Origin: Malonomonas rubra DSM 5091
GTDB lineage: Bacteria; Desulfobacterota; Desulfuromonadia; Desulfuromonadales; Geopsychrobacteraceae
Assembly (NCBI RefSeq): GCF_900142125.1
Contig: NZ_FQZT01000001.1
Span: 558,001-622,000 of the forward strand
Direction of reading: 5' to 3'
DNA length: 64,000 bases
A program made the translations under genes and the position numbers. The notes beneath the pieces are model-generated. The model saw only the letters and a list, made by a program, of their open reading frames with translations. It was not told where the DNA came from and made no database searches. Shown here piece after piece: positions 1 through 9,331 of the stretch (the first letter of the stretch is position 1; every line of letters starts with the position of its first letter).

Positions 1-690
<690 letters not shown>

Positions 691-815
691 TCAGTTTGCT
701 CACAACCGATTTTGTTGCGCCGGAACCGCCCCCGACTCAGGCGAACAAGACTATAGGAAGGGGCTGTTTTTTTGTCAAATTTTTTGTTTCGCCGGTATCG
801 TCGACAATGAAAAAA

Positions 816-837
816 GCCGGACTCAAAAGAGCCCGGC
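816..837 (-). terminator. Rho-independent terminator after the lipoprotein cytochrome
   Basis: GCCGG-GCTC/GAGT-CCGGC type stem with an AAAA/TTTT loop, followed on the minus strand by a run of T. It lies 30 bases beyond the stop of the cytochrome gene and separates it from leuB. Confidence 0.85.
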
Positions 838-867
838 CGAATTAAATTTTATCTTTGCAAAATCGAA

Positions 868-2280
868 TCAGAAGACAACCCTGGTCTGCGCGGCTGCCAT
901 CTCGACACTTTCAACCGGAGGATACTCCTCACCGGTCCGCTCAGCAGCTTCGTCCAGCGTTGCCTGGGTGAATGAGCGGTACATCAGCCGTGTGCTCACC
1001 TGATACTCACCTTTCGCAGGAAGAGCGATCTGGTAAGTCTCGCTATCCATCCCCTTGGCTGGAATGCGGCGATCATACCCGATCCCCTGAGCCCGCCAGC
1101 TTTTACCGGTCAAGTTGCCATCAGCATCGCGGAACTGAACGCGGAAGAAAACGGCATCAGGATCGACATGGTTTTTCTCATCAACAAGGCCGGAGCTGTA
1201 AACAACTTTGCCAGTCGCATCGGTCACGATGACTTCCAGCCACATGATGCGAATATAGGTTGTTCCGGTCGGGATTTTGTGCCCGGCTCCAACATTGTGA
1301 ACCTCGACCGTCAGGGCGAGGTTACCGTCGCCGGCAACGGTCTCGGCCAACTTCATTTCCGCCGCAGACTTCAGGTACTCACGCGCCATCTCGGCTTGCT
1401 TCTTGTTGCCCATCGCGTCCTGCACATAGGAACTGGCACCAACAAAACCATGGTACGGCATGTTGTCGCGCCACTTGCCGAGCAATGCTGCCCGCCCCGG
1501 AGTCTCCTGCACTCCCGGAGTCGGCGTCATGTGGCAATCCTGACAGGTGATATTCTGCTCGCCATACCAGTTGGTTTTCCAATCCTGCCAGGTATCGATA
1601 ATGTGGGTCCCGTTGGCCGGGTGGATGACCATGTGGCAGGATCCGCAAAAGTCAGCCTTGGTGTGATTTTCGTTGAACTTGACGCCGTGATAGAGCGAAC
1701 GACCATCGCCGCGTGGACCCTTTTTCTCGTTGCCCGGCTCAGAAACGTGTCCCATGTTATACATCTGGTCGAGCCCGGTGACGGTGTGACAGAAATCGCA
1801 GGAGATGCCGCGCTTGGCGGTCTCGTCAAACATGCTGCCGTCAGCAGGAGGCAGCTGTCCGGTACGGGCGGCGATCGGCGCATGGCAGGCACCACAGAGC
1901 AAATCGGTTGCGCCATCGGTTTCATGATGCGCCATCATGAAATCCTGCTGATACCACTTTTCTGTCCAGGCGTGTGCGTGCATCGACTCTTTCCAGTCAT
2001 TGTAAATATCACGGTGACAGTTTTTACAACGGTCTGGGCTTTCAAATGAGCCTGGTTCAAAAATTTGCGGCTCCGCCGGTTTCGCTTCCTCGACGACCTC
2101 TTCGGTTGCAGCGACGACCGGCTCGGCAGTTTCCTCGGCCTGCTCTGTTGCTGCGTCTTCCACAACAGCAACGGTCTCAACGTCTGCCGGATCGGAGGCC
2201 ATCTTCGAATTATAAAGTCCACAGCTGGTCAAAACAGCAGCCACAAGAACGAAAAGAGCAAACAGAGCGAAACGCTTCAT
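868..2280 (-). CDS. Pentahaem c-type cytochrome lipoprotein (cytochrome c554/c-prime-like)
   Basis: 470-residue electron-transfer protein. The N-terminal signal ends in a lipobox LTSC, so the mature protein is probably lipid-anchored and exported. A Pro/Glu/Val-rich linker of about 60 residues follows, then five CXXCH haem motifs (CKNCH, CGACH, CDFCH, CGSCH, CQDCH) in the central part. The C-terminal ~180 residues contain no haem motif and look like a beta-rich domain (HKIPTGTTYIRIMWLEV). The order of motifs resembles the cytochrome c554/c-prime family; I infer a role in periplasmic or surface electron transfer. Start: the ORF is open further upstream, but AAGGAGG four bases before this ATG decides it. 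It lies between leuD and leuB with no functional link to leucine synthesis. Confidence 0.88.
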   Translation of the reverse strand: MKRFALFALFVLVAAVLTSCGLYNSKMASDPADVETVAVVEDAATEQAEETAEPVVAATEEVVEEAKPAEPQIFEPGSFESPDRCKNCHRDIYNDWKESMHAHAWTEKWYQQDFMMAHHETDGATDLLCGACHAPIAARTGQLPPADGSMFDETAKRGISCDFCHTVTGLDQMYNMGHVSEPGNEKKGPRGDGRSLYHGVKFNENHTKADFCGSCHMVIHPANGTHIIDTWQDWKTNWYGEQNITCQDCHMTPTPGVQETPGRAALLGKWRDNMPYHGFVGASSYVQDAMGNKKQAEMAREYLKSAAEMKLAETVAGDGNLALTVEVHNVGAGHKIPTGTTYIRIMWLEVIVTDATGKVVYSSGLVDEKNHVDPDAVFFRVQFRDADGNLTGKSWRAQGIGYDRRIPAKGMDSETYQIALPAKGEYQVSTRLMYRSFTQATLDEAAERTGEEYPPVESVEMAAAQTRVVF

Positions 2281-2432
2281 AAAACCTCCTTCGGAGTAGA
2301 AATATAATAAAGACAAAACGAGTCCACACAGGACAAACCATCCAGGCACCGCTAGTCTATATCAGAGACTAATGAGATTGCAACGTAACAAGAGTGGAAA
2401 TGTGCAGGATCGTAAAATCGAAATGCAACCCG

Positions 2433-2639
2433 TCAGGACTTAGCAGACAAGCCGGCAGAAACGAGAGCAAAAAAACCTACAATAATAACCAGCAGAACAA
2501 ACAGGACTAATGACCGGGCCAGCCACTTGGCGATAAACTCTAAAATTTTCGATGGTTTATTTTTATCCAGGAATGACCAAACTGCTCCAAGAAGCAGCGA
2601 AACCAAGAAGCAGATTGTGTAAATATTGTAAAGCGACAT
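2433..2639 (-). CDS. Small two-helix membrane protein, unknown function
   Basis: 68 residues with two hydrophobic stretches (about residues 5-23 and 42-64) separated by a basic segment (DKNKPSKILEFIAKW). I do not recognise a family. GGGAGGAG lies just upstream of the ATG, which supports translation. It is transcribed toward the cytochrome gene, 150 bases ahead of it, and lies just after the terminator that follows leuD. Confidence 0.6.
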   Translation of the reverse strand: MSLYNIYTICFLVSLLLGAVWSFLDKNKPSKILEFIAKWLARSLVLFVLLVIIVGFFALVSAGLSAKS

Positions 2640-2690
2640 AAACTCCTCCCACCCGACTCGATATTACTGGCGTCATCACAAAAAAGAAAA

Positions 2691-2712
2691 GCCGATGAAA
2701 TAAATCACCGGC
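2691..2712 (-). terminator. Terminator after leuD
   Basis: GCCGGTGATTT...ATCGGC hairpin followed by TTTTCTTTTTT on the minus strand, about 30 bases past the leuD stop. It closes the T-box-leuA-leuC-leuD operon. Confidence 0.85.
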
Positions 2713-2743
2713 TTTTCATGACAAAAAAAGCTATTGCCGTCAA

Positions 2744-3274
2744 TCAATAACGCGCGTCGGCAAACTCGACCCAACCGCCGGATTCGACCAGCGCCTTGTC
2801 GAACTTGCTGATTTCGAAGCTGAAGCTTTTCTCTTCACTGCCAGCTTTGGCTGTGACGGTTTGGGCCTTCAGATCGACGGCGATTTCGACTTCGCCCTGC
2901 TGTTGCAGCGCCATCAGCTGATCGATATCAGCCTTCGGTAGTTCGATTGCCAGCATGCCACCATTGAACATGTTCTGGCGGAAAATGCGGGCGTAACTTT
3001 CGGCAATAACGGTGTGAACGTCGTTGACCTCGAAGACCCAGGGAGCATGCTCGCGGGAGGAGCCGCAACCGAAGTTTTCGCGCGAGACCACAACGGTCGC
3101 CTTCGCCAGTATCTCCCCTTTCGGGTCGAAACCTTCCAGCATCAGGTCTTCCAAAATGTAGGGTTTCAGGGCCTCCTTAGTCACCTCAGTGAGGTACTTG
3201 GCCGGGATAATTTCATCGGTATTGATGTCGGACCGGTCGAGAAAGATTGCCGATCCACCAAATTTCTTCTGCAT
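2744..3274 (-). CDS. leuD: 3-isopropylmalate dehydratase small subunit
   Basis: 176 residues; the swivelling domain of isopropylmalate isomerase, which pairs with LeuC to convert 2- to 3-isopropylmalate. Recognisable motifs are DINTDEIIPAKYL near residue 17, the substrate loop GCGSSREHAPW, and SYARIFRQNMFNGG. The short length and motif spelling fit the homoaconitase-like (archaeal-type) LeuD rather than the ~200-residue enterobacterial form. It starts 21 bases after the leuC stop with AGGAG upstream, so it is cotranscribed. Confidence 0.96.
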   Translation of the reverse strand: MQKKFGGSAIFLDRSDINTDEIIPAKYLTEVTKEALKPYILEDLMLEGFDPKGEILAKATVVVSRENFGCGSSREHAPWVFEVNDVHTVIAESYARIFRQNMFNGGMLAIELPKADIDQLMALQQQGEVEIAVDLKAQTVTAKAGSEEKSFSFEISKFDKALVESGGWVEFADARY

Positions 3275-3295
3275 CGTTTATTCTCCTCGTTCCGA

Positions 3296-4576
3296 TTACA
3301 ACGTACGGGCGTCGGTGATGACGCCAGTGATTGCAGTTGCCGCAGCGGTGGCCGGGCTCATCAAGTGAACCATGCCGCCCTTGCCCATCCGACCGCTGAA
3401 GTTACGGTTGGTCGTCGAGGCGCAGACTTCGCCCTCAGCCAGCACGCCGTTGCTCATGCCGAGACAGGCGCCGCAGGTCGGGTTGGTGACGCAGAACCCC
3501 GCATCCATGAAAACCTGGATAATTCCTTCGGCCAAGGCTTCCTGGAAAATTTTCGGTGTCGCCGGGGAAACGATACCCCGCACCGAATCAGCAACTGTCT
3601 TGCCTTTGAGGACCGCAGCCGCTTCGCGCAGGTCCTCGATCCGACCGTTGGTGCAACTGCCGATATAAATCTGATCGACTTTGGTGCCAGCCATTTCCGG
3701 CACTGTTTTGACGCAGTCCGGTTTGTAGTCGAAAGTGACCATCGGCTCCATGCTGGAGACATCGATGTCGACAACCTTGTCGTAACTGGCGTCGTCGTCA
3801 GAGATCCACTTGCTGTATTCTTCCAGTGCTGCTTCCTTGCTGGCAAACTCGTCCTGAATGAACGGCCAGAGGTACTCAACAGTGGTCATGTCCGGCATGC
3901 AAACACCTGAAGTACCGCCCGCTTCAATCGCCATGTTGCACAAGGTCATGCGCGCTTCCATGCTCATCTGGTCAACGATCGGCCCACGGAACTCGATGAC
4001 CCGATCGGTAGCACCATTCACACCGAGTTGACCAATGACGTAGAGAATGACGTCCTTGGCGAAAACGCCTTGCGGTAGCGAACCGTTCAGGTTGACGCGA
4101 AGAGATTTCGGCTCACGGAAGGAGCAGACCCCCTTGAGAATACCGACCTCCAAATCAGTGGTCCCGACACCGGCAGCGAAAGCACCGAAGGCTCCGTGGG
4201 TACAGGTGTGACTGTCACCCATGATGACGGTGAAACCGGGACGGATGTAGCCCTTCTCCGGGAAGATGGCATGGCAGACGCCGTTACGGCCGACATCGAA
4301 GAAATCGGGGATATCGTGACGACGCGCCCACTCGCGCAGAATCAACGCCTGGGTTGCTGTCTTGCTATCCTTGGCCGGGGTCACATGATCAATAACCACC
4401 TTGATTTTGTCCTTATCAAACACCCGGTCCTTCCCCCGCCACTCCAGATCGGCGATCGCCACCGGGGTGGTGATCTCGTGGCAGAGGACCCGGTCGAGGC
4501 TTAAGACCTTGGTCCCCTCGAACGGCTCATCTTTGAGATGGGCATCAAAAATCTTTTCCGCTAACGTCTTACCCAT
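3296..4576 (-). CDS. leuC: 3-isopropylmalate dehydratase large subunit
   Basis: 426 residues, aconitase superfamily, carrying the [4Fe-4S] cluster. The cluster ligands are visible in GSCTNGR and in TCGACLGMSNG; other family signatures are GDSHTCTHGAFGAF and NRNFSGRMG near the C-terminus. The length of ~420 is that of the compact LeuC2 group, matching the compact LeuD next door. It lies between leuA and leuD in one minus-strand operon under the T-box leader. Confidence 0.97.
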   Translation of the reverse strand: MGKTLAEKIFDAHLKDEPFEGTKVLSLDRVLCHEITTPVAIADLEWRGKDRVFDKDKIKVVIDHVTPAKDSKTATQALILREWARRHDIPDFFDVGRNGVCHAIFPEKGYIRPGFTVIMGDSHTCTHGAFGAFAAGVGTTDLEVGILKGVCSFREPKSLRVNLNGSLPQGVFAKDVILYVIGQLGVNGATDRVIEFRGPIVDQMSMEARMTLCNMAIEAGGTSGVCMPDMTTVEYLWPFIQDEFASKEAALEEYSKWISDDDASYDKVVDIDVSSMEPMVTFDYKPDCVKTVPEMAGTKVDQIYIGSCTNGRIEDLREAAAVLKGKTVADSVRGIVSPATPKIFQEALAEGIIQVFMDAGFCVTNPTCGACLGMSNGVLAEGEVCASTTNRNFSGRMGKGGMVHLMSPATAAATAITGVITDARTL

Positions 4577-4614
4577 GAGTTTCAGTTCTCCTGTTTTTGA
4601 AGCAATAACAAATC

Positions 4615-6156
4615 TCAGACATCGCCACGCGTACGCTTGGCGATGCTGGCAATCTTATTCAACGCATTGATATAGGCCTTGGCGCTGGCAACGATAATGT
4701 CCGGGTGAGCACCCTGACCCAGCACTTCTCGCCCTTCGGCATTCTTCAGGCGAACCGCACATTCACCCTGCGCGTCGGTTCCGCCGGTGATAGCACCAAC
4801 CGAGAAGTTGAGCAAGGGGTAATCGGTCCCGGTGATCTCTTTGATCGCCTTGAAGCTGGCATCGACCGGGCCGTCGCCCATTACCGCAGCTTTCTTCACT
4901 TCGCCCTCGACATCCAACTGCACGGTCGCGGTCGGAGCAGCAAAAGAGCCGGAACTGACATTCATCTGCAGCAGTTTGTAGGTTTCCGTGACGCGCAAGA
5001 CCTCATCGGCTACGATGGCATCGAGATCTTCATCGAAAATCTCTTTTTTCATGTCGGCAAGCGACTTGAAACGAACAAACGCCTTCTCGATCTCTTCTTT
5101 GTTGAGGTCGTAACCGAGCTCTTTGAGACGATCAATAAAAGCATGACGACCGGAGTGCTTGCCAAGCACCAGCTTATTGGCGTTGAGGCCGACCGACTCG
5201 GGAGTCATGATTTCGTAAGTTTCTTTATTCATCAGCACGCCATGCTGATGGATACCCGCCTCATGAGCAAATGCGTTGGCACCGACGATCGCCTTGTTCT
5301 GCTGCACCTGGATACCTGTGATGGTGGTCAAAAGCTTGCTCGACGGAACGATCTGCTCGGTGACCACACCGCAGCTGTAAGGCAGGAGGTCCTGCCGGGT
5401 CCGGACACTCATTACGACCTCTTCCAGCGAGCAGTTACCGGCCCGCTCACCGATGCCATTGATAGTACACTCCACCTGCCGTGCACCGGCTTGAACCGCT
5501 GCCAGAGAATTGGCAACAGCGAGCCCCAGGTCGTTATGACAGTGAACCGAGATAATCGCATCATCGATATTCGACACGTTTTCTTTCAGGTAACTGATGA
5601 TCTTGGTGAACTCTGAAGGAATCGTGTAACCGACGGTATCCGGAATATTAACCGTCGTTGCACCCGCTTCAATAACCGCCTTGACCACCTGTGCCATGAA
5701 CGGCAGACGGGTGCGCGCAGCATCCTCGCAGGAGAACTCAACATTCGGCGTGTAACCAGCAGCACGCTTGACCGCAGCAACAGCGGTATCGATGACCTGC
5801 TGCTCGCTCATCTTCAATTTGTGCTCCATGTGAATATCGCTGGTGGCGATAAAAGTATGGATGCGGCCGCGATCGCCAGCATACTTAAGTGCCTCCCAGG
5901 CACGGTCGATATCTTTATCGTTGGCACGGGAAAGGCCGGCAATCTGCGTCCTTTTGATGGTCTGGGCAATCTTTTTGACCGCCTCGAAATCGCCTTCGGA
6001 GGCGATCGGGAAACCGGCCTCCATAACATCGACGTTTAACCGCTCCAACTGGTGAGCAATGCGGAGTTTTTCCTCAATATTCATACTTGCGCCTGGAGAC
6101 TGCTCGCCGTCACGCAACGTGGTATCGAAAATAATAATTTCTTCTTTTTGACTCAT
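4615..6156 (-). CDS. leuA: 2-isopropylmalate synthase
   Basis: 513 residues. It catalyses the first committed step to leucine, condensing acetyl-CoA with 2-ketoisovalerate. The TIM-barrel part opens with FDTTLRDGEQSPGASM and contains NIPDTVGY, the metal site HCHNDLG and INGIGERAGN. The C-terminal ~130 residues form the LeuA regulatory (leucine-binding) domain. Start: an upstream in-frame ATG exists at 6186, but the ATG at 6156 (MSQKEEI) has AGAAGGGG eight bases before it and matches the usual family N-terminus. Expression is probably controlled by the leucine T-box just upstream, and activity by leucine feedback. Confidence 0.97.
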   Translation of the reverse strand: MSQKEEIIIFDTTLRDGEQSPGASMNIEEKLRIAHQLERLNVDVMEAGFPIASEGDFEAVKKIAQTIKRTQIAGLSRANDKDIDRAWEALKYAGDRGRIHTFIATSDIHMEHKLKMSEQQVIDTAVAAVKRAAGYTPNVEFSCEDAARTRLPFMAQVVKAVIEAGATTVNIPDTVGYTIPSEFTKIISYLKENVSNIDDAIISVHCHNDLGLAVANSLAAVQAGARQVECTINGIGERAGNCSLEEVVMSVRTRQDLLPYSCGVVTEQIVPSSKLLTTITGIQVQQNKAIVGANAFAHEAGIHQHGVLMNKETYEIMTPESVGLNANKLVLGKHSGRHAFIDRLKELGYDLNKEEIEKAFVRFKSLADMKKEIFDEDLDAIVADEVLRVTETYKLLQMNVSSGSFAAPTATVQLDVEGEVKKAAVMGDGPVDASFKAIKEITGTDYPLLNFSVGAITGGTDAQGECAVRLKNAEGREVLGQGAHPDIIVASAKAYINALNKIASIAKRTRGDV

Positions 6157-6317
6157 GGTTTCATCCCCTTCTGTCGTGGTGCCCATCGGTCAATACCGGG
6201 GCAGTTCTTGTTATTCGTGGTAAAAGTTTTTCGGTCGTTCAGTGCCAGGTCACTTAGGTCGGATTCCACTTAAGAACCACCCCCTTTCAGCAATTCGGTT
6301 ATTTGCGAAAAATAAAA

Positions 6318-6566
6318 AAGCTCCCGCTCCTGTATCGTTAAATACAGGGGCGAGAGCTCGAATGCTTCGCGGTACCACCCTGATTCGATTTTGCAATTCT
6401 GCTGCAAAACCCTTCATTTCCTTTTACGCAGGCTCACGACGGAAACTAACCTTTAAGTTTCATTCCCGCAGCTCCAAGGCGAGTTCAGCAGTTCTTCGTA
6501 CCGGCTTGCAGCGGCCGCCGGCTCTCTGAGACGAACAACTTACCTACTACTCCTCTTCATCGCTTT
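6318..6566 (-). promoter_or_regulatory. Leucine T-box riboswitch upstream of leuA
   Basis: Read on the minus strand, the leader begins with AAGAGGAGTAGTAGGT. It then has a stem I with AGAGAGCCGG...CAAGCCGG features, a candidate specifier loop GAACTCGCC (CTC, leucine, at 6481-6483), the invariant T-box AGGGTGGTACCGCG (6368-6381), and a terminator hairpin with T-run (about 6319-6358). Uncharged tRNA-Leu pairing with the specifier and T-box bulge should favour the antiterminator. Consequence: leuACD is transcribed when leucyl-tRNA is short. The terminator ends about 160 bases before the leuA start. Confidence 0.93.
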
Positions 6567-6748
6567 TCGATGTGAAAAGTGATTGAACCGGAAAAGCCGG
6601 GGCAAGTCAAGACGATTTTAAGATTTTATGACTTTTCCGGTAAAAAACCTGGTGCAGTGGGTGAGCACGATTCATGCGCCAATTCAGGCAAAAGAAAAGG
6701 CGACCAATTCGGCCGCCCGTTTCTTCGACATCTAGCTGTTACTGGTGA

Positions 6749-6949
6749 TCAATGAAACTCGATCGCCTGCTCTTCGTTCCAGATCTCGATCGCTTCTTCC
6801 ATACTGTCGGCAGATGCCATCTTATCGCAATCGTTCTTCGAACAGTAGACACCCCAGTGACTGGACGGGGCAAACTCACAGGGGCCAAAAATTTTTGCCT
6901 GGCCTCCGCAGCGGCAGGGAACAGCGATGTTGTGACTATGGGCTTCCAT
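6749..6949 (-). CDS. Small zinc-ribbon protein, Lar-like
   Basis: 66 residues. Cysteine pairs CRC and YCSKNDC and the ending SMEEAIEIWNEEQ follow the pattern of the Lar / restriction-alleviation-like zinc-ribbon family (CPxCGG...W.VxC..C...S.EEAI..WN), although the first CxxC is spaced differently. The role in this organism is unknown; the family name should not be read as anti-restriction function. Translation is supported by GGAG seven or so bases upstream of the ATG. It is monocistronic. Confidence 0.62.
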   Translation of the reverse strand: MEAHSHNIAVPCRCGGQAKIFGPCEFAPSSHWGVYCSKNDCDKMASADSMEEAIEIWNEEQAIEFH

Positions 6950-7309
6950 TTACAAGACTCCTTCCAGTTGAGACGGTATCAGCATTAGCAGCAAATACCT
7001 TTAGTGTTATTTTTTTTCATATATCACAACTGGGGTTCGAGTCAATTCATTTTTTCATTGCAATATCAACTAGAACGGGGGTTTGCCTGGCATAAAAACG
7101 TATACGGTAAGCACAAAGGTCATTTACCAGATCAAATACTTGCACAGAAACCAGCTAACTGTGCACAACATACCGTAATTACTAGCATCAGAAGATGAAT
7201 CAAATCTCGGCCAAGAAGAACAAGGCTTTCTATTTTAACGAAATGGATAACGATTATTTTTCCGTGTGAAATTTTTTAGATCGATGTTCTTCTGCTCATA
7301 AATAGAAAA
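6950..7309. other. AT-rich gap, no gene seen
   Basis: About 360 bases of low-GC sequence. A 24-codon ATG-TGA frame on the plus strand (7195-7269) has no convincing ribosome site and no recognisable family. I see no RNA gene or repeat. Confidence 0.5.
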
Positions 7310-7337
7310 GCCGGCAAGCTTATTAGCGCTCACCGGC
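7310..7337 (-). terminator. Terminator after ferredoxin gene
   Basis: GCCGG/CCGGC stem with TTTT following on the minus strand, 35 bases after the ferredoxin stop. Confidence 0.7.
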
Positions 7338-7372
7338 CCTCAAATGCCTTACAAACTTTTGCTACGATCGAT

Positions 7373-7573
7373 CTAAAACCCACAACCGCCAAGCTCGCCC
7401 TCGTCATAACCGATCGCGCTGACCGGGCAGGCGGGGATACAGATACCGTCAAGATCACAGAGTTTCATATCGATAACAGCCTTGCCGTCAACAAGGCTGA
7501 TTGCTTTCTCCGGGCAAACTTTGATGCATTCACCACTGCCACAACACAATGCGTGGTCGACAACGATTTTCAT
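7373..7573 (-). CDS. 2[4Fe-4S] ferredoxin
   Basis: 66 residues. Two cluster-binding motifs are present: CCGSGECIKVCP (residues ~10-21) and CDLDGICIPACP (~39-50), each with the CxxxxC/CxxxC spacing of small bacterial ferredoxins. The remaining residues are acidic and end in GGCGF. A soluble electron carrier with an unknown partner. It is a single gene with a GAGGAG ribosome site. Confidence 0.93.
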   Translation of the reverse strand: MKIVVDHALCCGSGECIKVCPEKAISLVDGKAVIDMKLCDLDGICIPACPVSAIGYDEGELGGCGF

Positions 7574-7663
7574 AAGCGAAATTCTCCTCGGACGTAAGAT
7601 TGAAAACTCATCCTAGAGAAACCCAACTGCGGGGTCAAGCTACGAGATAAAAAACACCTCCCC

Positions 7664-7981
7664 TTAATCACGCGGGGAAAGGCAGTTCCAGCATTGTTCG
7701 AACTGCGGGTCACACAACTCCCCACAGTCGGGGCAACGCCATCCCTGTTTATTCGATAGACTCTGCCGCAACCAACCGTCAAGCAGCAGCTGTGCCCGAG
7801 GGTAAACTTCATCATCAACAACCCAGAGTTCCGGATAACACTCGACAAAAGGAATTTCGCCAATGGCAGAAAAAAGCTGATCATTCTTCAGCAGGCACTC
7901 TACCCCCTCACGTGCCAGCAATTCGCGGTACATTGCTGCCTGCGGTCCCTCCCAAAGCTGAAACTGATGAAGTCTTTTCAT
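7664..7981 (-). CDS. DUF2007-type protein with C-terminal zinc ribbon
   Basis: 105 residues. The first ~70 residues (YRELLAREGVECLLKNDQLF...PELWVVDDEVYPRAQLLLDGW) match the DUF2007 'putative signal transducing' fold, and the tail holds CPDCG...CWNC, a zinc-ribbon knuckle. Function unknown. It diverges from the flavoprotein gene starting at 8082. Confidence 0.75.
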   Translation of the reverse strand: MKRLHQFQLWEGPQAAMYRELLAREGVECLLKNDQLFSAIGEIPFVECYPELWVVDDEVYPRAQLLLDGWLRQSLSNKQGWRCPDCGELCDPQFEQCWNCLSPRD

Positions 7982-8081
7982 GACTGTAATTATAACAGCT
8001 TACAAAAGAGAACAGTTATGGGAGAATTCTGATTCTCTGTTAAAATATGGAGACAAAGGTATTTTTCACAAGGAGGAGTTC

Positions 8082-9140
8082 ATGGCCGATCTATCGACCA
8101 CTTATATGGGCATTCCGCTACGCAACCCCTTTATTGTTGCCAGCAGCAGCCTAACAAAAACCCTGGATGGTGTTCGCCGTTGTGCCGAAGCCGGTGCCGG
8201 CGCCGTTGTCCTTAAATCGTTATTCGAAGAACAGATTGCTGCCGAAACAAGTGAACTGAGCAAACATGCGGATGATTATTCAGGCTACGGCGAAGCTTAC
8301 CACTACATTCAGGGCTACGGCATGGACCTCGGCCCGAAAGATTATCTGCAGCTGATCGTGGATGCAAAAAAGGAGCTCGATATCCCGATCATCGCCAGCC
8401 TCAATTGTATCAGTACCGAGCGTTGGGCCGAATATGCCGGACAACTGGAGAAAGCCGGAGCCGATGCGATCGAACTGAACGTCGGCCTGATGCCGACTTT
8501 GGCAAAAGAGGAAGGTCCGACCATCGTCGACCAGCACCTGCGCATCCTGCACAGCGTGAAGAGTCGGGTAAAAATTCCAGTGGCGATGAAAGTCGGCCCC
8601 TACTTTACCTCATTCGCCAACATTGCTGATCGCCTCACCCGCGACCGTGCCGAAGCCCCGGCCTACAGTGTCGGCTGGTTTGGCAAAAACAAGGATGTCG
8701 GCAAAATCACCTGGCACGGCGCCGATGCCCTGGTCATCTTCAACCGCTTCTACAAATTCGATATCGATATCGACAAGCTGGAGCTGGTGCACGGCAACCC
8801 GTACAGCACCCAGCAGGAGATTCACTACACGCTGCGCTGGCTGTCGCTGCTGAACGGCAAAATTCCGGCCGACCTCTGTGCCAGCACCGGCATCCACAAC
8901 GGCCGAGACGTGATCAAAGCGCTGCTGGCCGGCGCCAAGGTGACCCAGCTCTGTTCCAGTCTCTACCTCAACGGGGTTGAACAGATCAGTCAGATTGAAG
9001 CAGAAGTCAAAGACTGGATGCAGGTACAAGGGTTTCAGGAGCTGTCCGACTTCCGTGGCAAAATGAGCCAGATCAACAGTGAAAATCCATCCGACTACGA
9101 ACGCCTGCAATACATCAAACTATTTGTCGGTGTCGAGTAA
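8082..9140 (+). CDS. Dihydroorotate dehydrogenase-like flavoprotein
   Basis: 352 residues, FMN-binding TIM barrel. It opens with ADLSTTYMGIPLRNPF, as in class-1 dihydroorotate dehydrogenase, and keeps AGAGAVVLKS, ELNVG and the C-terminal phosphate-binding stretch STGIHNGRDVIKALLAGA. The substrate loop is not that of PyrD, and no pyrimidine gene is nearby, so the substrate is uncertain; this group is usually annotated as dihydroorotate dehydrogenase-like. Start chosen at the ATG preceded by AAGGAGGAG; the ORF is open 34 codons further upstream, but that stretch overlaps the divergent gene's start. Confidence 0.88.
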   Translation: MADLSTTYMGIPLRNPFIVASSSLTKTLDGVRRCAEAGAGAVVLKSLFEEQIAAETSELSKHADDYSGYGEAYHYIQGYGMDLGPKDYLQLIVDAKKELDIPIIASLNCISTERWAEYAGQLEKAGADAIELNVGLMPTLAKEEGPTIVDQHLRILHSVKSRVKIPVAMKVGPYFTSFANIADRLTRDRAEAPAYSVGWFGKNKDVGKITWHGADALVIFNRFYKFDIDIDKLELVHGNPYSTQQEIHYTLRWLSLLNGKIPADLCASTGIHNGRDVIKALLAGAKVTQLCSSLYLNGVEQISQIEAEVKDWMQVQGFQELSDFRGKMSQINSENPSDYERLQYIKLFVGVE

Positions 9141-9146
9141 CAGCTA

Positions 9147-9173
9147 GCGGGTCCGGGCAATGTCCGGGCCCGC
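9147..9173 (+). terminator. Hairpin after the flavoprotein gene
   Basis: GCGGGTCCGGGC / GTCCGGGCCCGC stem directly after the stop codon. It lacks a clear T-run, so it may be a weak terminator or an mRNA-end stabiliser. Confidence 0.45.
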
Positions 9174-9331
9174 CAGCAACAAACCCCTCCTGCCAATCCA
9201 GAGCCACAATACCAAGCTCATTAAAATTATATTGCACCAGAACGACAAATGCCATATTATCCACAGTAGACGACTGGTGTTCTGGAATTCAATTCCGACT
9301 TGCGCACTCAGCTCCACGTGGAGGGACGAAC

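Noticed and set aside
1168-2049. 293-codon plus-strand frame across the lipoprotein cytochrome
   Set aside because: Shadow of a gene with five CXXCH motifs; no ribosome site or family.
7195-7269. 24-codon small ORF on the plus strand
   Set aside because: No Shine-Dalgarno, no hydrophobic or motif character, no gene context.
9253-9270. TTATCCACA (DnaA-box match) upstream of the cytochrome gene
   Set aside because: Single copy, no cluster of boxes, no dnaA/dnaN neighbours; not an origin.
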